NCBI GenBank assembly: GCA_002779045.1
Contig: PEXO01000231.1
Coordinates: 4,918 to 17,304, forward strand
Reading direction: 5' to 3'
Length of the DNA stretch: 12,387 nucleotides
DNA from: Elusimicrobia bacterium CG08_land_8_20_14_0_20_59_10
GTDB taxonomy: Bacteria; Elusimicrobiota; Elusimicrobia; Elusimicrobiales; UBA9959
This document shows positions 7,127 to 12,387 of this stretch, one piece after another (positions within the stretch are counted from its first letter, which is position 1; the number at the start of each line of letters is the position of its first letter). The position numbers and the translations under genes are program-made. The notes under the pieces were generated by a model that was given only the letters and a program-made list of their open reading frames with translations, was not told where the DNA came from and ran no database searches.

Positions 7127-7210
7127 AGGTCAGGAGTCAAGAGTCGTGAGTCAAAAGCAGAAGGATCGGAGCTTTACTTCCCCGGACTCCCGACTCTGGA
7201 CCCATAACTC
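7127..7210. repeat. Inverted pair of heptad-phased GAGTC repeats
   Basis: GAGTC occurs at 7134, 7141 and 7148, exactly seven bases apart, with a weaker unit (AGGTC) at 7127. After a 32-base spacer the complementary form follows at the same period: GACTC at 7185 and 7192, GACCC at 7199 and AACTC at 7206. The two arms can pair over about 19 bases with three mismatches, giving a long hairpin in the gcvH-gcvPA transcript. On the minus strand it is followed by a C-rich run and T6 (7122-7116), so partial termination or transcript processing is possible. It resembles the short heptanucleotide repeats known from some bacterial intergenic regions. Confidence 0.75.
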
Positions 7211-7223
7211 TTTGACCGATCGT

Positions 7224-7610
7224 TTAATGCGCCGCTTGCTTGATGAAGTCCTGGTAGGCGGTCCAGTCCATCAGGGTCGCGCTTTCGGCGGGGTTCGACG
7301 GCTTCAGCTTGAACAGCCAGCCGTTCTCCAGGGGGGACTGGTTGAGCAGGGCCGGATCGCCGGTCACGGCTTCGTTGACGGCCGTGACTTCCCCTGAGAC
7401 CGGGGAGTAGATATCGAAAGCGGATTTGACCGATTCCACCACCGCGCAGGGCTTTTCCTTCTCCAGCTTCTGCCCCACTTTGGGCAGTTCTACGAACACT
7501 ACGTCGCCCATCTCATGCTGCGCGTGGTCGGAAATGCCGACCGACGCTTCCGCGCCGGGATGGAACCACTCGTGGGTCTTGGTATATCTGGCTTCTTCGG
7601 GTTTAGGCAT
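7224..7610 (-). CDS. gcvH: Glycine cleavage system H protein
   Basis: The product has 128 residues, the normal size of H proteins. It is the mobile carrier whose lipoyl-lysine swings between the P, T and L proteins. The lipoylation site is K62 in AVVESVKSAFDIYSPVSGEV, written here at its 20-residue core, and the flanking YTKTHEW start and the VGISDHAQHEMGDVVFVELP barrel strand are also canonical. The start is an ATG with an AAGGAG Shine-Dalgarno six bases upstream. It begins 36 bases after gcvT and precedes gcvPA. The neighbouring LipM/LplA-like gene is the obvious candidate for modifying K62. Nothing unusual was seen in the protein. Confidence 0.97.
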   Translation of the reverse strand: MPKPEEARYTKTHEWFHPGAEASVGISDHAQHEMGDVVFVELPKVGQKLEKEKPCAVVESVKSAFDIYSPVSGEVTAVNEAVTGDPALLNQSPLENGWLFKLKPSNPAESATLMDWTAYQDFIKQAAH

Positions 7611-7646
7611 TTTGTTCTCCTTGGAATTAACGCGAATCTCTCCGGC

Positions 7647-8774
7647 TCAGGCTCCGGTGTAAAGGTTTTTGCTGAAGGCGGTCCCTTTGTGGAAAGGCAT
7701 CCGGGAGACCTCCGCTTTCACTTTTTTGCCGTGGATCTCCACTTCAAGCGGGGCGCCGGGCTTGAGGTCCGGCGGCGTGATATAGCCCACGCCTATCCCT
7801 TTCTTGAGCGTGGGCGAGTAGGTTGCGCTGGCCAGTTCTCCGACCTGCTTCCCGTCCACGAAGACCTTGCAGCCGGGGCGCGGTACGCCGCCGGTAAGAG
7901 TCAGGCCGGTAAGGCGGCGCTTTACGCCGTCGGTTTTCTGTCCGGCCAGAACATTACGGCCTATAAAATCACCCTTGTCCAGGGAGACCACCCAGCCGTA
8001 GCCGGCCTCATAGGTGGTATGGACATCGTCCACATCCTGGCCGTAAAGCAGGTAGCCGGATTCGAGCCGCAGCGTATCGCGCGCGCCCAGGCCGCAGGGC
8101 ACTATTCCATAAGGCTTGCCCAGCTCCATCGCTTTTTCCCAAAGCTTGTCTATTATGGAGTGGGGGGCGGTAATTTCGAAACCGTCCTCTCCGGTATAGC
8201 CGGTGCGGCTTACGAAGCAATGCTCGCCCATGATATCTTTTTCCACTATGCCGAAGCGCGGCAGTTTCAGGGCTTCCGGGACGAAGGGTTCGAACATCTT
8301 CGGCACGTTCGGGCCCTGTATGGCCACCATGGAGTAATCATCGCTTTTATTCTCCACCTTCACGTGCATTTTCGCGCCCTGCGCCTTGAACCATTCGAAA
8401 TCCTTGGTGGAGGTGGTGGCGTTGACTATCACCAGGTAGCGGTCCGGGGCCAGGCAGAAAGCTATTATGTCGTCCACCAGCCCGGCGTTCTCGTTGGTCA
8501 CGTGGGAATACACGCCTTTGCCGGGCGTGGCTTTGCGCAGGTCGTTGGCGTTGGTCTTCTGCAGCAGCTTGAAGGCGTCGGCCCCGGTCACGAAGACCTG
8601 GCCCATATGGGAGACATCGAAGATGCCGGCTGAGGTCCTTACAGCCGCGTGTTCTTTGAGTATGCCCGCGAACTGTATAGGGAGTTCCCAGCCGTGGAAG
8701 TCCACCATCTTGCCGCCATACTTCCTCATGGTCTCGTTAAGGGCGGTGCGGCGTATTGTGGTTGCGGTGGACAT
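7647..8774 (-). CDS. gcvT: Aminomethyltransferase (glycine cleavage T protein)
   Basis: The 375-residue product is of full family length. It takes the aminomethyl group from the GcvH lipoyl arm, releases ammonia and makes 5,10-methylene-tetrahydrofolate. N-terminal landmarks are RRTALNETMRKYGGKMVDFHGWELP (in two blocks) and FDVSHMGQV at 52-60. The catalytic aspartate is D101 in AGLVDDIIAF, at the same position as in E. coli GcvT. YLVIVNATTSTKDFEW, the RTGYTGEDGFEI block and GLGARDTLRLESGYLLYG (folate/THF-binding region) follow, and the C-terminal barrel domain is complete. The ATG at 8774 has AGGAGG four bases upstream and a promoter at 8806-8835, so it is taken as the first gene of the gcv operon. 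The leader is too short for a glycine riboswitch. Confidence 0.97.
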   Translation of the reverse strand: MSTATTIRRTALNETMRKYGGKMVDFHGWELPIQFAGILKEHAAVRTSAGIFDVSHMGQVFVTGADAFKLLQKTNANDLRKATPGKGVYSHVTNENAGLVDDIIAFCLAPDRYLVIVNATTSTKDFEWFKAQGAKMHVKVENKSDDYSMVAIQGPNVPKMFEPFVPEALKLPRFGIVEKDIMGEHCFVSRTGYTGEDGFEITAPHSIIDKLWEKAMELGKPYGIVPCGLGARDTLRLESGYLLYGQDVDDVHTTYEAGYGWVVSLDKGDFIGRNVLAGQKTDGVKRRLTGLTLTGGVPRPGCKVFVDGKQVGELASATYSPTLKKGIGVGYITPPDLKPGAPLEVEIHGKKVKAEVSRMPFHKGTAFSKNLYTGA

Positions 8775-8805
8775 ATGGCCTCCTGGAAGTTTTTTGGTAT
8801 ATAAA

Positions 8806-8835
8806 TTTATAACAAATATCCGAAGGCTTGGGCAA
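8806..8835 (-). promoter_or_regulatory. Predicted sigma-70-type promoter of the gcv operon
   Basis: On the minus strand a TTGCCC -35 (8835-8830) and a TATAAA -10 (8811-8806) are separated by 18 bases. Transcription would start near 8799, giving a leader of about 25 bases before gcvT. The -35 lies only ten bases beyond the glgB stop, in an AT-rich gap of 70 bases, and no terminator separates the genes, so read-through from glgB is also possible. The glgB promoter has the same layout. Confidence 0.6.
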
Positions 8836-8844
8836 ATAGCGGCC

Positions 8845-10755
8845 TTACTGCGCTTTGAAGAATAGCGCGGACAGGGGCGGCAGGGTGATCCTGAGCGAAT
8901 AGGGCCGACCGTGCATGGACGTTTCCTGCGCTTCCACGCCGCCCTGGTTGCCCAGGCCGCTGCCCCAGTAGTCGTAGGCGTCGCTGTTCAGGAGTTCCTT
9001 CCAGAAACCGCCCTGCGGCACGCCCACCAGGTAATCGTGGCGCACTATCGGGGTGAAGTTGCAGACGGAGAGGATGGTCCCTTCCCCCCCGGAGGATTTG
9101 CGAAGCAGCGCCGTCACGCTCTGCTGCGAATCGTTGGCGTCCACCCATTCGAAGCCGGCGGAATTGCAGTTCAGCTCGTGCAGGGCCGGCTCGCCGCGGT
9201 AAAGCGCGTTAAGATCGCTTACCCATTTCTGCATGCCGGAATGCGGCGCGTGCTCCGTAAGGTGCCAGTCCAGGCTGGTATCGTGGTTCCATTCCTTCCA
9301 CTGTGCGAACTCGCAGCCCATGAAGAGCAGCTTCTGCCCCGGCTGCGCGAACATGGCGCCGTAGAGCAGGCGCAGGTTGGCGAACTTCTGCCAGTCGCTG
9401 CCCGCCATCTTGTTGAGCAGCGAGCCCTTGCCGTGCGTCACTTCGTCGTGCGAAAGCGGCAGTATGAAATTCTCGCTGAAGGCGTAAAGCATGCGGAAGT
9501 TCAGCGCGTTATGGTGGTACTTGCGGTAGACAGGGTCCTTGGAGAAATACTTCAGCGTGTCGTGCATCCAGCCCATGTCCCATTTTATCCCGAAACCCAG
9601 CCCGCCCAGGTAGGTGGGCCGCGAGACCATAGGCCAGGAAGTGGATTCCTCCGCGAAGGTCTGCGTGTCGGGAAAATGCTGGTAGATCACCTGGTTGAAC
9701 TGCTTAAGGAAGGCTATGGCCTCCAGGTTCTCGTTGCCGCCGTGGCGGTTGGGTATCCACTCGCCTTTCTTGCGGGAATAGTCCAGGTACAGCATGGAGG
9801 CCACCGCGTCCACGCGCAGGCCGTCGGCATGGTATTTGTCCAGCCAGAAGAGCGCGCTGGAGAGCAGGAAGCTCTTTACCTCGTTGCGCCCGAAATTGAA
9901 AATGGAGCTTTTCCAGTCGGGGTGGAAGCCCTGCCGGGGATCGGCGTGCTCGTAGAGATGGGTGCCGTCGAAAAATTCCAGGCCGTGCATGTCGGTGGGG
10001 AAATGCGCGGGCACCCAGTCCAGTATCACGCCTATGCCCTCCTGGTGCAGCCGGTCTATAAGGAACATCAGGTCCTGCGGCGTGCCGTAGCGGCTGGTGG
10101 GGGAGAAATAGCCGACGGTCTGGTAGCCCCACGAGCCGTAGAAAGGGTGTTCCGTGACCGGCATCATCTCGACGTGGGAGAAGCCCAGCCGTTTAAGGTA
10201 TCCGGGCAGCTTTTCCGCCAGTTCGCGGTAGGTCAGCGGGCGGTTGCCCTCTTCGGGAATGCGCATCCAGGAACCGAGGTGCATCTCGTAGATGGAGACC
10301 GGGCCCTTCAGGCCGTTGGCCTCGCCGCGCGTCTTCATCCAGTTCTGGTCTTCCCACTTGTAGTCGAGCTCCCGGACCACGGAGGCGGTTTTAGGGGGGA
10401 CTTCCGAGGCGAAGGCGAACGGGTCGGCTTTTTCGCAACGGAAGCCGCCGTATTTGGAGATGATGCAGTACTTGTAATTATGGCCCTGTTTTACGCCGGG
10501 GACGAAGCCTTCCCAGATGCCGGAGTGGCCGCGCTGCAAAAGGGGGTTCTGGGTCCGGTTCCAGTAGTTGAAGTCGCCCATTACGTGCACTTCGTTGGCA
10601 TTGGGCGCCCAGACCGCGAAATGGGTGCCTTCGGTCTTCCCGCGTTTCATGGGATGCGCGCCGAGCTTGTCGTAGAGGCGCACGTGGTTGCCCTCGTTGA
10701 AGAGGTAAAGGTCTTCGTCGGTCAGATGCTGGGTGGAGCCGGCAGTTTTCTTCAT
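8845..10755 (-). CDS. glgB: 1,4-alpha-glucan (glycogen) branching enzyme, GH13
   Basis: The 636-residue product transfers short alpha-1,4 chains to alpha-1,6 positions during glycogen synthesis in the cytoplasm. A CBM48-type N-terminal beta domain covers about 30-130 (FAVWAPNANEVHVMGDFNYW). The GH13 catalytic barrel contains all conserved regions: DWVPAHF at 246-252, DGLRVDAV at 311-318 with the nucleophile D316, AEEST at 368-372 with the acid/base glutamate, and LPLSHDEVTHGK at 432-443 with H436 and D437. A C-terminal beta domain ends with LPPLSALFF. The length fits GlgB forms that have only one N-terminal CBM48 module. The ATG has an AAAGGA Shine-Dalgarno five bases upstream and a strong promoter 36 bases further up. 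It is not functionally tied to the gcv genes; no other glycogen gene lies in the window. Confidence 0.97.
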   Translation of the reverse strand: MKKTAGSTQHLTDEDLYLFNEGNHVRLYDKLGAHPMKRGKTEGTHFAVWAPNANEVHVMGDFNYWNRTQNPLLQRGHSGIWEGFVPGVKQGHNYKYCIISKYGGFRCEKADPFAFASEVPPKTASVVRELDYKWEDQNWMKTRGEANGLKGPVSIYEMHLGSWMRIPEEGNRPLTYRELAEKLPGYLKRLGFSHVEMMPVTEHPFYGSWGYQTVGYFSPTSRYGTPQDLMFLIDRLHQEGIGVILDWVPAHFPTDMHGLEFFDGTHLYEHADPRQGFHPDWKSSIFNFGRNEVKSFLLSSALFWLDKYHADGLRVDAVASMLYLDYSRKKGEWIPNRHGGNENLEAIAFLKQFNQVIYQHFPDTQTFAEESTSWPMVSRPTYLGGLGFGIKWDMGWMHDTLKYFSKDPVYRKYHHNALNFRMLYAFSENFILPLSHDEVTHGKGSLLNKMAGSDWQKFANLRLLYGAMFAQPGQKLLFMGCEFAQWKEWNHDTSLDWHLTEHAPHSGMQKWVSDLNALYRGEPALHELNCNSAGFEWVDANDSQQSVTALLRKSSGGEGTILSVCNFTPIVRHDYLVGVPQGGFWKELLNSDAYDYWGSGLGNQGGVEAQETSMHGRPYSLRITLPPLSALFFKAQ

Positions 10756-10797
10756 GGTTCCTTTCCGCCTGTCTTTAGAGAGGCGCCCTGTACTTTT

Positions 10798-10827
10798 ATT
10801 ATAGCCTTAGCGGCTCCGTTTAGGCAA
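10798..10827 (-). promoter_or_regulatory. Predicted sigma-70-type promoter of glgB
   Basis: On the minus strand a perfect TATAAT -10 (10803-10798) lies 18 bases downstream of a TTGCCT -35 (10827-10822). The predicted start near 10791 leaves a leader of about 36 bases with the AAAGGA ribosome site. An imperfect inverted repeat (AGCGGCTC at 10809-10816 and GAACCGCT at 10842-10849, seven of eight positions complementary) overlaps the spacer and could be an operator, though this is speculative. Confidence 0.65.
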
Positions 10828-10856
10828 ACGCGGATTTATTAGAACCGCTGGAGGTA

Positions 10857-10893
10857 TAGCCGGGGCGCGGAGCTTATCCCCTCGCCCCTCCGG
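10857..10893. other. Hairpin in the divergent intergenic region
   Basis: The 181-base region between glgB and the plus-strand operon holds no gene. AGCCGGGGCG can pair with a downstream CGCCCC plus GGCT, leaving a three-base bulge, and T6 follows on the plus strand at 10905-10910 after a further gap. It is not a clean terminator, and nothing upstream on the plus strand needs one. An attenuator or an operator is possible. A weak -10-like CATAAT or TAAGAT stands just before the plus-strand gene, without a convincing -35. Confidence 0.35.
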
Positions 10894-10936
10894 CTCCATC
10901 GTGGTTTTTTACCAGCATAATTTGTAAGATAAACGC

Positions 10937-11458
10937 ATGTGGAAAACCGCTCTTATAGGCGCGCTTTCTTTCCCTTTTTCAGCGCTGTCTTTTTTTATAG
11001 GCTGGGCCGCGAAAGACCTGCGTGCCGGTTTGTTCGCGGGGGCGGCCGTCTTCAGCGTTTTTTTTGCGGCCTTCATCATCAGTGTCTGTTTTATCAAAAC
11101 CTACACCTACCTGGACACGGTCCTGCCGCTGGTCTTCTCCGTCCTCTGGTCGGCCGCCCTGGCCCCGTTCAGTTTCGGGACGGCCCTGTTCTCGGCGCCG
11201 GCCTTCATCGGTTCGGCGCTTATGCTGGGGACCTGCATGGCCCTGGCCAAGCGCTGGGCGACCGATACGAGGTGGCTTATCTTCCCGGCCATAGTTTTCC
11301 TTTACGAAATGCTGCCGCTTAATATCCCGGGCCAGTTCGACGACATGTTCGCGCTGTCCGGTTCGGTGGGCTACTCCCTCATCCTTTTTTTGCGGCGCTC
11401 CTGGCCGCTGATAGTTAAGGAACTGGCTGAGAAGCATCTTAGAGGATCGCGCATATGA
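10937..11458 (+). CDS. Polytopic membrane protein, function unknown
   Basis: The 173-residue product is highly hydrophobic with five or six predicted membrane segments (about 5-24, 30-53, 59-78, 86-105, 112-128 and 138-153) and a basic, charged C-terminal tail (FLRRSW to the end) that is probably cytoplasmic. I recognise no catalytic motif or named family. The ATG at 10937 is the first in the frame after the divergent region; its ribosome site is weak, and the leader may be very short. The stop overlaps the next ATG by four bases (ATGA), so it is probably co-translated with the secreted CsgG/FlgO-like protein and may work with it at the envelope. Confidence 0.75.
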   Translation: MWKTALIGALSFPFSALSFFIGWAAKDLRAGLFAGAAVFSVFFAAFIISVCFIKTYTYLDTVLPLVFSVLWSAALAPFSFGTALFSAPAFIGSALMLGTCMALAKRWATDTRWLIFPAIVFLYEMLPLNIPGQFDDMFALSGSVGYSLILFLRRSWPLIVKELAEKHLRGSRI

Positions 11459-12063
11459 AAATATTTCTGGCTCTGCTGCTGCTGCTGACGCCCGCTTTTG
11501 CCGGCACCAGGAACAAATCAAAGGGGGCTTACAAGTCCCTAGTCGGCGAATTGCTGAAGAACTGCGAAGGCAAGGATAAGAAGATCGCCGTAGCTAATTT
11601 CAGCTACCCGGATGAAAGGGCCTCCGGTGACGGCAATGTCATCTCCGGGCGCATAACCACGGAGTTGGTGAGGCTTAAGAAGTTCAAAGTCACGGAGCGC
11701 AAACAGATAGAGAAGGTCTTTGAGGAGCTGAAGCTGCAGGGGTCCGGGGCCATAGACGCGGATTCCGTAAAGAGCATCGGTAAGATGCTGGGCGCGGACT
11801 GGCTGATATTAGGCACGCTGGCCGAACTGGAAGGAAAAAGGATAGAAATAAACTCCCGCCTGGTGGGCGTGGAATCGGGTGAGATAATAAACGCGTTCAG
11901 TATTACTGTCAAAAAGGACTGGCGCGACAAGATAAAAAAGAAAACCGCCGAAGAGAATGAGCTGAAAGACAGCGATAAGCTGGAGTCCTACGATAAGGCC
12001 ATCCTGAAGTATATCGACGAGAAGACCGGCAAGAAGACCCCGGCGGAAGAAGCCCTGCCCTGA
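11455..12063 (+). CDS. Secreted CsgG/FlgO-like protein
   Basis: The 202-residue product starts with a classical signal peptide ([16 protein letters not shown], cleavage expected after A16). It has no lipobox cysteine, unlike CsgG itself. Residues 41-150 follow the CsgG/FlgO/TolB-N-like pattern: [12 protein letters not shown] (strand one), [20 protein letters not shown] (helix and strand), the [17 protein letters not shown] block, and a final [19 protein letters not shown] hairpin. The last 50 residues are lysine- and glutamate-rich helix. Relatives sit in the periplasm or at the outer membrane, in curli export, flagellar outer-membrane assembly or as accessory lipoproteins; which role applies is unknown, and no curli or flagellar gene is present here. 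The start overlaps the upstream stop (ATGA), and GAGGA lies upstream. Confidence 0.8.
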   Translation: MKIFLALLLLLTPAFAGTRNKSKGAYKSLVGELLKNCEGKDKKIAVANFSYPDERASGDGNVISGRITTELVRLKKFKVTERKQIEKVFEELKLQGSGAIDADSVKSIGKMLGADWLILGTLAELEGKRIEINSRLVGVESGEIINAFSITVKKDWRDKIKKKTAEENELKDSDKLESYDKAILKYIDEKTGKKTPAEEALP

Positions 12064-12387
12064 TGCGCGCCTTAAACGCGGATATCACCGCGCTGGAAGC
12101 GGACGCCATCGTGAACGCGGCTAATACTTCGCTGCTGGGCGGCGGCGGGGTGGACGGCGCCATACACCGCGCGGCCGGCCCCGGGCTGCTTGAGGAATGC
12201 CGCTTGCTGGGAGGCTGCCGCGTGGGCGAGGCGAAGCTCACCGCCGGCCATGGCCTGCCGGTGAAATACGTGATACATACGGTGGGGCCGTTCTGGCACG
12301 GCGGGGACAGGGGAGAGCCGGAACTTTTGCGCAACTGCTATCTGAATTCCCTGAAGCTGGCCGCTGCCAGGGCTTTAAAGACCGTGG
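12063..12387 (+). CDS. YmdB-like macrodomain protein (C-terminus beyond window)
   Basis: The ATG shares one base with the upstream stop (TGATG), and 108 codons are open to the window edge. The sequence closely follows E. coli Ymd[21 protein letters not shown] at residues 13-32, then [38 protein letters not shown] and [18 protein letters not shown]21 and D31 match the residues that YmdB uses to hydrolyse O-acetyl-ADP-ribose or mono-ADP-ribose. The N-terminus is about four residues shorter than in YmdB, which shortens the first beta strand without removing a conserved residue. The G-rich loop after the last strand would lie outside the window. It probably acts in the cytoplasm in ADP-ribose signalling or deacetylation product clearance; the link with the secreted protein before it is unclear. 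Confidence 0.93.
   Translation, partial: MRALNADITALEADAIVNAANTSLLGGGGVDGAIHRAAGPGLLEECRLLGGCRVGEAKLTAGHGLPVKYVIHTVGPFWHGGDRGEPELLRNCYLNSLKLAAARALKTV

Noticed and set aside
7127..7210. CRISPR array
   Set aside because: The repeat unit is seven bases, with no spacers of constant length and no cas genes nearby.
8775..8844. Glycine riboswitch before gcvT
   Set aside because: The gap is only 70 bases and the predicted leader about 25, too short for even a single glycine aptamer; no aptamer-like pairing was seen.
8911..10842. A 643-codon open frame on the plus strand opposite glgB
   Set aside because: It mirrors the codon pattern of a GC-rich gene; the antisense glgB has every catalytic motif, and the plus-strand translation has no recognisable domain and no good ribosome site.

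Overview
The window is a gene-dense, GC-rich stretch of bacterial chromosome. Its core is a glycine cleavage system (GCS) operon. An AsmA-like protein, a CsgG/FlgO-like secreted protein and signal peptides point to a two-membrane (Gram-negative type) cell. The P-protein is split into gcvPA and gcvPB, as in many Gram-positives, thermophiles and deep-branching phyla and unlike E. coli. An uncultured lineage such as Elusimicrobiota would fit, but this is an impression from gene content, not something the sequence proves. No mobile element genes, CRISPR array, tRNA or rRNA were seen.

Minus strand, read right to left. glgB (glycogen branching enzyme) has its own good promoter. It is followed by gcvT, gcvH, gcvPA, gcvPB, a LipM/LplA-like lipoyl/octanoyl transferase, a stand-alone Lrp/AsnC ligand-binding (RAM) domain without a helix-turn-helix, a single-domain response regulator, a small membrane-anchored protein of unknown function, an M50-like HExxH membrane metalloprotease, and the N-terminal 530 codons of an AsmA-like protein that leaves the window at its left edge. 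Spacing is tight (1- and 4-base overlaps, immediate stop-start junctions), so from gcvT onward this is probably one long operon. The GCS genes convert glycine to CO2, NH3 and methylene-THF. The transferase would attach the octanoyl/lipoyl arm to GcvH, and the RAM domain is a plausible amino-acid sensor. The dihydrolipoyl dehydrogenase is not in the window.

Three non-coding structures interrupt the operon. One is a compound inverted-repeat element of about 135 bp between gcvPB and the transferase gene. The second is an inverted pair of heptad-phased GAGTC repeats between gcvH and gcvPA. The third is a textbook terminator hairpin with a T7 tract placed inside the first 20 codons of the small anchored protein.

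Plus strand, from 10937 to the right edge. A polytopic membrane protein, a secreted CsgG/FlgO-like protein and a YmdB-like macrodomain protein (cut by the window end) overlap one another at start/stop codons and form a second, divergent operon.
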